DNA of 64,000 bases from positions 35,507,599 to 35,571,598 of the forward strand of contig NC_061770.1 in the NCBI RefSeq assembly GCF_022458985.1. Reading direction: 5' to 3'. This document shows positions 35,210-47,283 of the stretch, in pieces. The stretch's first letter is position 1. Every line of letters starts with the position of its first letter. The notes beneath the pieces are model-generated. The model did not search any database, was not told the origin of the DNA, and saw only the letters and a list, made by a program, of their open reading frames with translations. Origin of the DNA: Mugil cephalus. Its lineage: Eukaryota > Chordata > Actinopteri > Mugiliformes > Mugilidae. The translations under genes and the position numbers were made by a program.

Positions 35210-38200
35210 CTGCAGAGACAAAAGCATACGTGACTTTAACAAATAAGCAACGGGTAAAGCAAAGCACAACACAAAATGACAATAAAAGCAACGAAAATCA
35301 GCAAAAAAACACACAAAAAACACTAAAGCACCAATAGTTATCATAATCCAGACCTGCATAGACTGTATATAAATATGGACAACGTGTCTCCACTTCTGCT
35401 CACTGGCCAAACTGATGCCATTTTTAGGCCACGCCCCCTTTTGGGTGAAAACAAAAGAGAATTTAAAAGATAAAACTCTGAGATTTTCTCAAGAGAGTGG
35501 GATAAAAACCAAAGAAATTTATGCCTTCAGGCCATAAGACAGGTGGATAAAGCCTGATAGTCGCTATGTGTATGTGTTCAGCAAACACTTTATTGGGTTG
35601 ACGTCTCCAGTCCTGCCCTTGATTGGCTCTGCTCCCACATTTCAAACAGACAATTCACTGTTTCCATTGTTAGCTCCTCCTCCTCCTTCACACCTGCAAA
35701 TATTACATGTGGGGTTCCTCTGGGCTCGGTTTTAGGACCACTTCTCTTCAGTCTATACATACAAATTTTTTTCTTCAAGTTTTTCTTTGTAACATCACCA
35801 ATCGTCTCTAGACAAGACAATTACTGATGTGTCTGACTGACCAATGGTAGCCATTTCACCCATTTTCCGGCTGACGACTGCTAGCTAATGCAGAATAAAC
35901 AGTGACTGCGAAAGTATTTGTATTTACCACCAGTGGTTTGTTTTTATCCAAATGGGGGTGTGGCCTGGTCAGTACAGTCAGATATCGATGCCCCACCCAC
36001 ACCTCCTCCAGACTCACTCGTTTTCATTTAATTAACACTACACTCTGCTCTACCTCCACCAGCTACAACGAAATGTTGTATTATACACTGAACTTTTCTG
36101 AACTCTCACGGTCTCACGGAACTGCTTTACGTGGTGGTTGGCATGGCAACTGGTGGTCGCCTCTATGTCATATCCTGTTTCTATAGCGTCAAATAACAAA
36201 CTAAAAGAAACCCATCTAAAAAACTGACACTTTAATATGCATAAACATTATATTAAGTACCTGAAATGACAAAAACCATCCCTAATTAATATGTATTTTA
36301 GTGTTTTATTCTTAGGCTCAAGTCCCACCCACTAACAGGGGGAGCTCTACTCGCTTTGGATTCACGTTAGAGGAGCTGTTCCTCCATCCATACTTATTTA
36401 CAGTCTATTCAGTCCACAACAAGATATAAATGAGCAGTAAAAGTTCTTGATGTATTGCTATTACACAATATAGCACCGATACTCAAAAGGAAGTATTTTT
36501 AATAGTAGAATAACAGAACAGCAGCAGAGAGTAGGATGTATGTAGCAGAGAAGTGTTTACCTTGTGGTTCTGTGGCCACCACCCCTTCAAGGTTCTCGGC
36601 CTTCGTCATGTCCGTGTTCAGAGTCTCTGTTTGAACACAACAGTTTATTGAGTAACAGCAAATTAATTTCAAAAATGTTATAGTTCAGAGGCCTCAAACA
36701 GCACAGTTTGATCTAAAGGGGGCCGAGATAATGAATAATAACCTATAAATAACAACAGCTCCTGATGTATCCTTTTGGTATATAATATATATATATAATG
36801 AATTATCCTTCAAGAATCAAAAAGTACTTTTTTTTTTTTGCACATTTTGCACATTGCTGCCACCTGCTGTCAATATGTCGGTAAAACTCTTCCTGATTCA
36901 GTGCAAGGGTCAAATTAGGAACAGCAGATACTTTTACTGAAAAAAAAAGAAAAAACATTAATGTCTTTGCAAATCCATCCCCACTGGTCCCCTGGTTCTA
37001 CTCTCACTGGCCTTATTGGTTGTCATGGTAACAGTAGGTGTCACATCCTGTTTCTATAGTGTCAAATAACAACTACACAAAGATGGCTGAGGTACTTCCC
37101 CGATCACCTTGCCCTCAGGAAACATGGGTATAACTGCGTAGACCGATCAGCCACAACATTATCACCATCTTGTGACAATTTAAGGTTCTGCTGGGAAAGT
37201 TTGGATCTGACATTCATTCATGTGGATGTTACTTAGACATGTAACATCCACCTAGACCAGACCAGACATCCCCACCCCATAGAGGCCCCTCCCCTCAACC
37301 CATGGGACCCCACTAATAACATTCAGAAGACTCATGTCCATTATCCGATGAGTCCAACTCTTCTGGAGGAACCAGGAACACAATATTACATTATGGTCAT
37401 AATGTTACGCCAGATGGGTGTAACTTCCTCTACTCTGTAGTTTCAGTACTGTATTACTTACGCTGTATACTGAAGCACAGCTTCTTCTTCTGGTACGATA
37501 TGTAGCTGGTGATTGCACCCACCAGCGCCATGGCAACCGCACTCATAATCCCCGCAATGGTTCCCACCTCAGCTGTCGTCTCTGGAAACACAAACGGGTC
37601 CAGGTTCACACATGTCGTGCCAGGCAGCCACAAAAAGACAGAGATGCTTTTATGAAGCGATGAAACCCACCGCTGTTGTCGTCGTACTGGTTGATCTGGT
37701 CGCTGTCACCCCTCGGACCCCCTCCTGTGGGAAATAAGAGCGTACAAAAATAAGAGCTGCTCCATTCCCTGAGGACGAGGTGACATCATTATTTTATTTA
37801 TTTTTACATTTTGTGTAAAGACGCTACCTTTGCCCTTGTCGGGTTTGTAGGTGTTGTCGTTACCCACGTCAGCGAGATCGCTGTCGGTAAATTGACCTGT
37901 GAAGAGACACAGATTATGGATTACTGGATTTAGGACGCAGACAGATCAAAAATGTATTTTCTGTTTGCATTTCCACCACCATGTAATTAACAGCTGTGAG
38001 TTAGCACAGTGACATCATGTGGCTACCTGTAGCCTAGTTTAGCCTGAGGACCTTTGGTAATTTGTAATAATTGTCTCTAACCAGTCAGATTAAGATTTAG
38101 GTCTGATTCTGAGCTCCATTCTGTAAAAGGGATCCGGCAATCAACTCGAGATTTTATTATCGGCTTGGCTTCGATGTGAACAGGAATGCAGTGTCAACCC

Positions 38201-41200
38201 GCTCTGACGTTGATGTATCTGCATTCACATTCTGAATTTTGTCACTGGACGGCCTGGCAGACTGTATCGTTGTAGAAGCTCCAGGGCTGTGAGCAGCTCA
38301 AAAACAGAGCAAAGTTTTGGGCTACTCCCATAAAGACCAATCTCTGAAGGGCTTTTTATTCACTGATGTATGAGAGGAAGGAAAAAATTGACGATGTGAA
38401 AGACCACCAAAGGTGAGTCGACCCAGGTCTTAAAAATTACGGCCCGACCCAGGATCCATGTGAAAGGGGCATGAGATGCAGCGTCACTGAGTCTTCGTTT
38501 CAACTTTTGTAGAAAGTGCTAAGTTTAAACTATAGACCAGATTCTAAATTGCGCTGATATGCCAAGTAAAACTACATTTATTAGGAATAATTTATGTCAC
38601 ACTTCTTCCTCAATGTTGTCACTATACTTGGTGCACATCTGCTGTATGGGGAAAAAAAAATCCAATTCCTAACTCCATTATTTAAATTTTCACTAATTTT
38701 AGAGCCATTTAATATGAGCTGTTTTATAAACATTTTATAGTAGATTAGAAAAGAAAAGTACTTCAAGTCACTATGTACTGTTGTACTTCAATACATTTTG
38801 ATAAGAAGTATTTTTTATCAGGTGAAATCTACCTGACGTTAGTAATGCTGTCACTCATTATCTTCTATGCTGTTGGTCCCTTAAGGGTAGCAAACACCAC
38901 AGACTGATCAGACTGATCCACCACTGGTGACATAGTGGGAGTGAAGCTGGAGCCTCTGATGGTGGTGTCAGACAGGATAACGCTTCATTAAATGGAAGCC
39001 ATCTTGGAAAATGTGTCCAACCCACTCCATGGCGCTGGAGTTCTTTCACTACAGAGTGACACAGGAAGTCATTCCAGCCTGAGGCCATCAATCTGTACAA
39101 CTCCTCACTGTGAGTGTCAGACACTCTGAGTCAGCTGGTTGGATAAATTCCTTCTGTGCAATAACCCATATTTACAAAAGCCATAACCCCAACCTAGTTT
39201 AGACTATTTTTTAACTTCAGTGGTTTTTAATTCCATCATCTGCCGACTCACCTCCCGGCCTCTTGTCCTTGTCCTTGCTGCCGATGTCATTGTTGGGGTC
39301 CAACGCATCGGCCAGGTCAAAGCCACCATCATCTACAGGGGTCAAAAGATAAATGATGGACATTAATGCAAAGCATTAGGGGTGAGAGAGGGGTAAATCT
39401 AATTGATTCAGAAATAAGGACATGATTCTAATATGAACTTTGCTTTGAATAACGACCTGTTCTTTCAGCACAATAGCAGGAAATAAACACAAACCTGGCT
39501 TAGGTTGGGGTTTAGCTGGGACCTTGGGGCCCACAGTGACCTTAGGAGCTGGAGCTTTGGTGGTGGTTTCTTGTGTAGAGAACAGAGAAACTGTTAGATT
39601 TGGTTGAGTTGACAGTGAAAAGTTTAGATATTGATCATTAATAGATACATTCTGAAGAAATACTTCCAACATATCTGACTTAAAAATATCTCCCATCACA
39701 GATTTTGTAAGAGAAGGAGATTTGTGTTTTATATCATAGTCTGCACAGTTTCTCGTCTAATAATACATTTGCGTGCTACTCGTCCAGTTTGATTTCTTCC
39801 TGACTTAAATTTATTTGCCCCAACCACCACAACAGAGACTCAGATTCAGACTCCAGTTGGGTTACGAACAGATTAACATGAAAAGGCTGAGGTGTTACTC
39901 TCGGATGCTGAGTTGGAAACAGGTGGACAGGGTTTTCGTTATACTTACTGACATCATCCAGAGCATCACCCAGGTCGAACTCCTGAGACACGACTACAGA
40001 GGAGACAGGAGAGGACAGGAGAATCAGAGAATGTCATCAGTCATCAGATTATTCTAATAAAGTTAGACAGTAACCTACTTTTGTGATTATGTGTTTATTT
40101 TCTACCTGCCGCTACACACTTTATATATATATATATATATTCTTTATTTTAGAATATTTTATTTAACTTGTTACTAGGCAGCCCTTTGCAACAGTATAGT
40201 ATTCCATTTTTTGTTTTATTTTCATGTTTTGTATAATGCTAGAAAAAATAGTCGGTTTACAAATAATAAACATGCAAATAAACACCAAGCAAATAATGGT
40301 TTCGCATTTTGTTGGGGCGGAGCCACTATCAGCAACTGAGCCTTGTCGCCAGGAGTAGAGAGCAAGGTAACGTCGGTAAAAATTTGTAAGAATAAAAGGA
40401 ATGATTTCAATGATTATATTTATTTGGGATATACAGGGGGTAAAATAAGTATTGAACACATCACAATTTTTCATAGTAAACATAATTCTAAAGGTGCTAC
40501 TGACATGAAATTTTCAACAGGTGGTGGTAAGTTCAGAAATGAAGTTTTAATGTGTATTAATGTAAAATAACAGAGGGAAAAGGTATTGAACACATGCAGA
40601 AAGGGAAGTGGAAAAAGGTATGAAAAGACACCAGCTGAAACCTATCAGTGATCAGGAAGTCATCCTGCTCCTTGTCAGTGCAAATGAATATCAGCTGGAT
40701 CAGTCCAAACTGATGGCCGATAAACCGAGGTGTCACACAAGGAACATCTCATGATGGGTAAAAGCACAGAACTCTCTCAAGACCTTCACAACCTTATTGT
40801 TGCAAAACATTCTGATAGCATTGGTTACAGAAGGATTTCTAAACTTCTGAACGTTCCAGTGAGCACTGCTGGGGCCATAATCTGGAAGCCGAAAGAACAT
40901 CATTCGACCATAAACCGGCGATGACCAGGTGCTCCTCGCAAGATTTCTGACAAAGGAGTGAGAAGGATTATCAAAAGAGCCAAGGACCACTTAATGGACA
41001 GTTTCAGAAAGACCTGGAATTGGCAGGTATAATTGTTTCAGAGAAAACAATAAGCACTCAACGGCCATGGCCTGTATGCACGCTCACCACACAAGACTCC
41101 ATTTCTGAAGAAAAAGCATGTTGAAGCTTATTTAAAGTTTGATGCACAACATTTGGACAAGCCTGTTAAATACTGGGAGAACATAGTCTGGTCAGATGAG

Positions 41201-42781
41201 AGCAAACTTGAACTCTTTGGATGCCATGACACACTCCGTGTTTGGAGGACAAAATGCACTGCACATCATCCCAAAAACACCACACTGACAGTGAAGTTTG
41301 GAGGTGGGAACATTACGGTGTGGGGCTGTTTTTCTGCATATGGTGCTGACAAACTTCATATAACTGAAGGGATGATGAATGGAAAACTCTACCAAGACGT
41401 TCTTGAGAAAAATCTGCTGCCATCTGCCAGAATGATGAAGATGAAACAAGGGTGAACATTTCAGCAAGACAATGATCCCAAACGCAGAGCCAAGGAAACT
41501 CTCAGCTGGCTTGAGAGAAAGAAAATAAAGCTGCTACGGCCCAGCCAATCACCTGACTTGAATCTAAATGGAAATCTTTGGAAAGAACTAAAAATCAGAG
41601 TTGATAGAAAGGCCCATGAAACCTTCAAGATTTAAAGACTGTTTGTGTGGAAGAACGGGCCAAAATCACACCTGAGCAATGCATGTGACTAGTTTCTCCA
41701 GACAGGAGGCGTCTTGAAGCTTCATTACCAACAAAGGCTTTTGTACAAAGTATTAAATTACCAACACCTGGTGAAAATGTCATGTCAATAGCACCTTTAG
41801 AAATGTGTTCACTATGAGACATTGTGATGTGTTCAACACTTATTTTACTCTCTGTATAAATGTTCTTGACATGCTGATTACAATGTTAAATACTCTTGAG
41901 AAATAAAATGTTATTACTTTTGAATGGGTGTACTTGGATTATTATGCTTTATTATCATTACATTAGCGGAATAAACGGAATCAAATTAATAATGTTGGCG
42001 ATAATATCGTTTCATTTCATTAGTGTGACGATATATCGTCCGATGTTAACCATCTTGTGACAATTTAACGTTCTGCTGGGAGACTTTTGTGGCTAAACTC
42101 TTCCTGTAAATCACATTCACGTGGATAAACTGGTGCATATTCTGAGAAATCATTCCAAATATTGTAAACATTTCTTCAGTTCAAGATAAAATATATATAT
42201 ATATATATCAGCTTTCACTTTCAAATCTTTTTTTCCGTTTTTCAAATGAATGAAACCTTCGCTCGGATTTGGCTACGTGGGGAATGTAGGTCACCGCTAC
42301 ACCTATGGCCTAATTTCACTTATTTCACCAGTCCACTAAACATGCAGGTGCCGTGGGGCTGTGGCAGTGGCCTCGGTGGCACAGGACGGACGCCAGCAGC
42401 ATAGAAGTCACAAAATACTTATCACAGTACAGGCAACACATGCGCTACTGGGTGTGGCTACAGATTATAACACCAGGGTTGTATCGATAACAAACATAAA
42501 ATATGATTTGTACATTTTTTAATGCAATATTTTGTACTTTTATATTATCATCTGTAATATCACCACAGCTGGTTAACATCAGGATCTTATTTTTGTGGGA
42601 TAACGGGATTCGGGCTGCACCTGCCTCGGCGCACAGAGACAGAGCGCACTCGCTCAGCCTTTTATTTTCAGGCCGGGGCATGGGGCTTTCCAGGAGGGGA
42701 GCACGGCGTAAAAAGCTTACCTCGCAGCGGCGGAAGCAGCAGCAGCAGAGCCAGGGCGCACAGGGAGGAGGAGGGGGCCAT
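35148..42781 (-). CDS. cd99l2: CD99 antigen-like protein 2, nine coding exons
   Basis: Coding exons on the minus strand are 42721-42781, 39949-39993, 39495-39569, 39252-39332, 37828-37896, 37671-37724, 37462-37581, 36561-36626 and 35148-35209. All introns are GT-AG and phase 1, total 633 bases, 210 residues. Order: Leu-rich signal peptide (1-20), an acidic Pro/Lys-rich extracellular part with repeated FDLxDALD motifs, a membrane helix (about 134-156, [18 protein letters not shown]), [15 protein letters not shown], and a tail with [11 protein letters not shown] and AEPP near the end. The FSIQQ, ENLE-VV and AEPP blocks match what I know of vertebrate CD99L2. The family acts in leukocyte-endothelium adhesion and transmigration as an O-glycosylated single-pass protein. 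A Tc1 copy sits in intron 1. A second promoter, leader and extra exons lie upstream. Confidence 0.95.
35210..36560 (-). other. cd99l2 intron 8 with an inverted-repeat element
   Basis: The intron holds sequence bounded by CATAGACTGTATATAAATATGG (about 35355) and CCATACTTATTTACAGTCTA (about 36407). This is an inverted end pair related to the element at 50514-50944, here about 1.05 kb long and so probably carrying an insert. No coding exon is recognised. Confidence 0.55.
37142..37428. mobile_element. CCGATCAGCCACAACATTAT-type MITE in cd99l2 intron 7
   Basis: Starts GACCGATCAGCCACAACATT and ends near TTATGGTCATAATGTTACGC. It shares the interior GTTACTTAGACATGTAACAT with related copies at 52690-52860 and 61962-62250. 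It is a non-autonomous inverted-repeat family with no coding sequence. Confidence 0.65.
37462..37581 (-). CDS. cd99l2: cd99l2 transmembrane exon
   Basis: Bounded by GTTTCCAG and CAGC|GTAAGT. It encodes Glu-Val-Gly then a 20-residue hydrophobic helix, [14 protein letters not shown]. This is the only membrane exon for either first exon in the locus. Confidence 0.95.
37897..39251 (-). other. cd99l2 intron 4
   Basis: No exon seen. The part 38861-39190 is homologous to 47400-47720 in the duplicated upstream block, including GACACAGGAAGTCATTCCAG and CCATCAATCTGTACAACTCC. Confidence 0.6.
40432..41856 (+). mobile_element. Tc1-like transposon in cd99l2 intron 1, inactive
   Basis: Termini TACAGGGGGTAAAATAAGTA (left) and ACTTATTTTACTCTCTGTA (right) form inverted repeats, flanked by TA on each side (40430-40431, 41857-41858). 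Length is about 1.43 kb. Transposase pieces are visible: a helix-turn-helix region ([19 protein letters not shown]) at about 40790-40860 and catalytic-domain pieces ([33 protein letters not shown]) at 41150-41350. The blocks are frame-shifted and interrupted by stops (for example at 40921 and 41453), so it is dead. Confidence 0.92.
41857..42720 (-). other. cd99l2 intron 1, 5' part
   Basis: Contains a fragment of the GATCAGCCACAACATTATG MITE family (about 42048-42100) and a TA run near 42190. From 42420 it is homologous to the sequence 3' of the upstream duplicate first exon (48760-49030). No exon seen. Confidence 0.5.
42721..42781 (-). CDS. cd99l2: cd99l2 first coding exon, promoter-proximal copy
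   Basis: ATG followed by [10 protein letters not shown] and a Leu-rich core, then a GCGAG|GTAAGC donor in phase 1. It has the same length (61 bases) and nearly the same protein as the exon at 49039-49099. A GC-rich, TATA-less upstream flank (42782-42960) is shared with the other copy. Confidence 0.9.
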
Positions 42782-42960
42782 GTCTACAGCTCGGTGACCG
42801 GGGCAAAGGGATTCTATTCTATTATCCTGTATATTAAAAACACAACGGACCTGTCTATACTCGGTCTCTCTTCACGCTTTACCGTTCAGCCCTCCCTGAA
42901 AACCGCATTGGCGTTCAGTGGGGCGCTCCCCGACCCTCCCACACAGGGGCGGTCCTAGTC
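42782..42960 (-). promoter_or_regulatory. Putative cd99l2 promoter, duplicated at 49100-49215
   Basis: The flank shares TTACCGTTCAG, AAAACCGCATTGGCG, GCGCTCCCCGA and CAGGGGCGGTCCT with the flank of the upstream first exon. Conservation in both copies, GC richness and position support promoter or 5' UTR function. No TATA box is evident. Confidence 0.45.
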
Positions 42961-43220
42961 TGGCCTGCGCCCGTGGGCCCCCCCCCCTCTTCCTTCCGCG
43001 TCTGGTTTCACATGATGTTTAAAGTTGGTGATGATTGTTTAAGGGTGGATTTTTCATGGTCTGGGTACACGTAGAGTATATAAATAAAGAAACAATATTT
43101 ATCATCCTGGGCTAACGGCTGTTCTTGAATGGTTTACATTGTTTTTGTGATCATTTACATTGTCCTGATCGTTCTACAACATTGCATTCACATTTTTATC
43201 ACAACCTAATTCTTATTCTA

Positions 43221-43309
43221 GTGAAGGATACACAGCCCTTCAGTATTGCGGATGACGTTGGATTCATATTTGTGACCAAACTGGATCCCAATTATGTTTT
43301 CCCTACAGG
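43221..43309 (+). pseudogene. hAT/ZBED-type transposase fragment
   Basis: The frame reads VKDTQPFSIADDVGF, then LDPNYVFPT. This is the conserved QPFSxVxDxGF...LDPxYxxP block of hAT/ZBED transposases. It covers only about 30 codons, with no other transposase blocks nearby. Confidence 0.7.
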
Positions 43310-44551
43310 CTGGTATGTAGAGGTGCATGCATGGAACAAATGTCACACAATTCAGCACTATATATTTTTTCGTTTTGGCTCTGAAGAGGTTTAGTATGAG
43401 TCAGCTAAGCAGAAAGCGGAGGCTAAAGTGGAAAAGGTGGGTGCTGTTAACCTTACTTACTCAACATGGTGCCTACCTGGCTGGAACATGCTGCTTTGTG
43501 GGTGAGAAAACCAGCCTTGGTTAACTGCTGTTGTGAGTGCAGGCATTCCCCAGTCACGCACTACCTTTCTTGATTTGGCAAGGAGACAGGAAGTGGTTTT
43601 TGAAAGGTGGTTTTTGTCACTCATGTCACTCAGGAGCAATTTAAAGGAAGTCTACCACAGTATAGTGAAACCCACCTTAATGACCTGGAGGTAGTCAGAA
43701 GTTGGACCACCCCCCGAAGTCCTAACTACCCTCAAGTTGAGTTACCAAGATGGCCGCCCTGTGTGTAAACACTAATTAGAAGCTCCTGTAATATTCTGTT
43801 TATCAGCTCTTCTGATTAGTTTTTGTGGCAATATATCGGTCATACAGACAGTATTTTACCACATACATATGTTGAAATGCTGTTACAGCGAAATTGAAGT
43901 TTTTCATGTGTTATATGGGAACTAAAAGCCAATGTCGTGCTAACAACGGCTAAAAACAATAGCCAAACACCATCTTAGCAAACTGTAATTAATAGTGTAT
44001 CTTTTACCTACATTTGTGTTAAACACTTAAAACTTTGAATATTTTTTATAAATTTCTGCCTTGAAATATTTACTATAAATAATTCTAGTAAAAAAAACTC
44101 ACGAGTTGATTCAAGTTATCTGTTCAATTTACAATTTGTGTAACTTAAATAGCCTAAATTTAGTTTAACATTATGGCAATAATATTAGCTGATATCGAGA
44201 TTTTTTTAAAAAACTGAAAAGATTTAAACATTGAACACACCAAGTTTCCACCAAGTTGTATTCACACAACGCAAGAGCTTTCATGTAGGTGTCCATCTTG
44301 TTTTCCGACTACTGTAACTGGAGCGCTCAGGTGTGACGTCATTCCCAGCTCCAACTTCCGCCCTCCGAGGTAAATGGAACACAAATGGAACACAGAGGGA
44401 GGTCAGTTAAACAGGAGAGGATAAGCAGTACATCCATGAGGCCCGTCTCAGTTTCCAGTGGTTTTCCAAATCGGCCTCAAACTGAATCAAAGAGGTTTAA
44501 GGGGGGGATTATTGGCGATTATTTGGCGAGATATCTAGAAATAAGCTGGGT

Positions 44552-45847
44552 GTGTAGTGGAAATTTATGTCAATAAATTATCACTCACAAACCTCTGGTC
44601 TTTCAGTGTGTTTAATCCAACTGGATATGGGCTGCCAGTGGCCACTAACTCTTCATCTCTGCAGTGTTTCAAACAAGTGACAGGCCTAATGTCCTAATTG
44701 AATCAGGATTTAAACAGAAAAAACACTTCAAAGAGATGAATGTATGAGACAGTGTAATAGAAGATTTTCCATCAGTCTCCCCTTTGAGCATGAAGTATCA
44801 CATATGTATGGGAGATATATGAACTGTGGTTATATTGAAAATGATATATAGATATAAATGCTAACAAAGCTAGTAACTGCTGATAAAAAATAACAATAAC
44901 AAAAACATGCAAATGGACACAGCAAAGTATATAGCTACTTCTAAAGGTCCTCACAGAATAGGAAAGTAAAAATTCATCCTGGAGAACCTGTAAGTATTGT
45001 TCCACAACTGCATTGATTATATGATTAATTATCATTCTCTGTGAGAATAAGGCCAAGAAACGGTGTCATCACTTTAATAAGCACGGCTTTCATGGACATC
45101 CTCCGAGGTCCTACGAATCTCTGCTCTTCTTCTCACGCAACAGGTCATTGAGATGAGAAACAACACGAGTCATGTTATCAGACACATCAGGAATATAAGT
45201 ACAACAATAATGTGGCAAACACATCCCATAACCTGCAAGAATCATATCTAAGCCATTCAATTCTGCAGGGCCGTAAAGCCCTGCAGAATTGCCCCCCCCC
45301 CCCCCCCCCCAACACCACCCCTTATTACTCCAATTTGAACAAAAACAAAAAAAAAGAAAACAAACATATGAAAACAAAATGAAACCAATTAAACAAAACT
45401 CAAAAGAGAAAAAAAAAAATCACAAAAACAAAAGATCTCCAGGCTCAGTTTGGTCCAATCAAACACAGGGCGACTGCCACAGTTAAGCCCAGGGCGATCC
45501 CCCTGTTATCAAGCCCAACACACCGGCAGGCCGAGGATGCTGCAATGGGTCTTCTGACGTCTGTCACAACACAAGAAAAAGTACAAGAATTCATAACCCA
45601 TCAAACACCCACCTGAAAGACCCAGCAGGTTCCAAGCTCCACAGCTGTGATTAAGTCCCAGTAACTCAGGAGCCAGGCTCTAGCTTTACTTGCCTGGGAA
45701 GTTTGAGCCTGAAAACTCAAACACCCAGCAGACCTGAGACCCAGGAACCACACACAGGAGAGAAGTCGCTGATTGATGCCAAAATTGTAGTGAAAATTTA
45801 TGTCAATAAATTATCACTCACAAACATCTGGTCTTTTAGTGTGTTTA
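44552..45847. repeat. Segment flanked by ~60-bp direct repeats
   Basis: The phrase with AATTTATGTCAATAAATTAT, CACTCACAAAC and GTGTGTTTA occurs at 44552-44614 and again, same direction, at 45785-45847, 1233 bp apart. It could be short terminal repeats of an element or a segmental duplication. Confidence 0.6.
45258..45310. repeat. Perfect hairpin followed by poly-C run
   Basis: Arms CAATTCTGCAGGGC (45258-45271) and GCCCTGCAGAATTG (45278-45291) are exact inverted repeats with a six-base loop. They are followed at once by 19 C (45292-45310). Confidence 0.9.
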
Positions 45848-46261
45848 TCCAGCATTGGCAGATAGGCTCATGACACATAGAAAGTACAAAGCACTGACAG
45901 TGGCAAAATGAGCAAAGAGTTCACAAAACAGACTCACTTTATACCTCCTGTCTGCAGGTCACATTTTGTGTCCTAATAAAACTGTTAAAATGTACAGATC
46001 ACATTAGAGGCCCCTGCACAAACTACCTTACATAGTTTTCATTCATTGGATGGACTGGATGAGGGGGGAGTGGGTTTGTGTTTGGCTCGGATCTTCACAA
46101 GAAGTCACCTGTGGATCAGAGGACACTGAGAGACAATCGTGACGTGATTTCTCTCAGGCTCAGGACCTTCCTCATTTACTTTACCTTCAGGAAACATAGG
46201 TATCACTGCATGCAATGGTCAGCTACAAGATTATGACCAGTGACAGTAGAAGTAAATAACA

Positions 46262-46680
46262 TTGAACCGTCCAACTGGTAAATTGAGAGCTTCTCTTCAC
46301 CACAACATACTGGTTAAGTGTCCGTATCGCTGCATATACCGCTCCAATCCATCTGTCGATCTCCTGTTCCATCCTACCCTCACACATGAACAAGACCCTG
46401 AGATACTTGAACTCCTCCACTTGAGGCTGGACCTCCTCCCCGACCTATAGTTGGCAATCCACCCTTTTCCAGTGGAGGACCATGGCCTCAGAAGTACTGA
46501 TCATCAGCCCAGCCGCTTCAAACTTGGCTGCAAACCGCCCCAGCAAGAACTGGAGGTCGTAGCTCGATGAAGCTAAGAGGACCACATCATCCGCAAAAAG
46601 CTAAGTTATGAACAGAACTTGTGACGAAGGGCGGCTCTGATGGAGTCCAATGAATCCGACTTACAGCTGGCTACACAGAC
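46262..46680 (-). mobile_element. RTE/Rex3-like LINE RT fragment
   Basis: Minus-strand frames read LFADDVVLLASSSYDLQFLL (the ADD catalytic box), FAAKFEAAGLMI, then VEEFKYLRVLFMCEGRMEQEIDRWIGA. These are familiar blocks of fish RTE/Rex3-type reverse transcriptases. An in-frame stop (DCQL-stop) and truncation show it is inactive. Confidence 0.8.
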
Positions 46681-46751
46681 GAACTTGAGCTCCTTTAGTT
46701 TAGATTCTTTTGTAACTTAAATGGTTTTTATTCCACCATGTGCCGACTCAC

Positions 46752-46832
46752 CTCCCAGCCCCCTGTTCTCGTCCTCGCTGTCGAAGTCATTGTAGGGGTC
46801 CAACACATCGGCCAGGTCAAAGCCATCATCAT
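46752..46832 (-). CDS. cd99l2: cd99l2 duplicate exon 4-like, second copy
   Basis: Acceptor CCCCTGTAG, donor GGGAG|GTGAGT, 81 bases, phase 1 to 1, the same length as exon 4 at 39252-39332. It encodes DDGFDLADVLDPYNDFDSE and then DENRGLG. It has diverged more from exon 4 than the copy at 47802 but remains open. Confidence 0.75.
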
Positions 46833-46907
46833 CTACAGGGGTCAAAAGATAAATGATCTATGTTACTGAATAACAACCTGTTCAATCAGCACAATAGCAG
46901 GATTTCC

Positions 46908-46958
46908 ACCTTAGGAGCTGGAGCGTTGGTGGTGGCGACAGTGAGGAGTAGTTGTGTA
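46908..46958 (-). pseudogene. Broken copy of cd99l2 exon 3
   Basis: The gene-strand words CACCACCAACGCTCCAGCTC and CTAAGGT match exon 3, but only the first third is left. The acceptor dinucleotide AG of CTCTACACAAG has become AC. The exon is therefore probably not used. Confidence 0.7.
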
Positions 46959-47238
46959 GAGCACAGAGAAACTGTTAGGTTTGTTTGAGCTGACAGTGAA
47001 AAGTTTAGATATTTATAATTAATGGATAAATTCTGAATAAATATTTCCAACAAATCTAAAATGAAAATATTTGCCAGGACAGATTTTGCAAGAGAAGGAG
47101 GTTTGTGTTTTATATCATGGTCCAAAGTTGCAAATTCAGACTCAAGTTGTGTCACTAACAGATTAACATGAAGAGGCTGAGGTCTGAGTTTCGGACGTTG
47201 AGATGAAAACAGGTGGACGTTGTTTTCGTTATACTTAC

Positions 47239-47283
47239 TATCATCATACAGAGAATCACTCAGGTCGAACTCCTGAGACACGA
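47239..47283 (-). CDS. cd99l2: cd99l2 duplicate exon 2-like, second copy
   Basis: 45 bases, phase 1 to 1, with acceptor CTCTGTAG and donor GATA|GTAAGT. It encodes VSQEFDLSDSLYDD, matching exon 2 ([13 protein letters not shown]). Confidence 0.75.

Larger units (their letters stand above)
42960..46260. other. Spacer between the two cd99l2 first exons
   Basis: Mostly non-coding. It contains a hAT fragment (43221-43309), a direct repeat pair (44552-44614 and 45785-45847), and a hairpin followed by a poly-C run (45258-45310). No host exon recognised. Confidence 0.5.

Noticed and set aside
34777..35337. 186-residue plus-strand ORF at 34.8-35.3 kb
   Set aside because: It runs antisense over the last cd99l2 exon and its 3' flank, and has low-complexity Lys/Asn content with no domain.
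38858..39124. 88-residue minus-strand ORF in cd99l2 intron 4, with a similar one at 47.4-47.6 kb
   Set aside because: It belongs to intronic sequence copied in the duplication, possibly an old LINE 3' end. Frames differ between the copies, so coding is not supported.
42503..42958. 151-residue plus-strand ORF over the cd99l2 first exon
   Set aside because: Antisense to the leader exon and its GC-rich flank; the Gln/Arg-rich content comes from the reverse of Leu codons.
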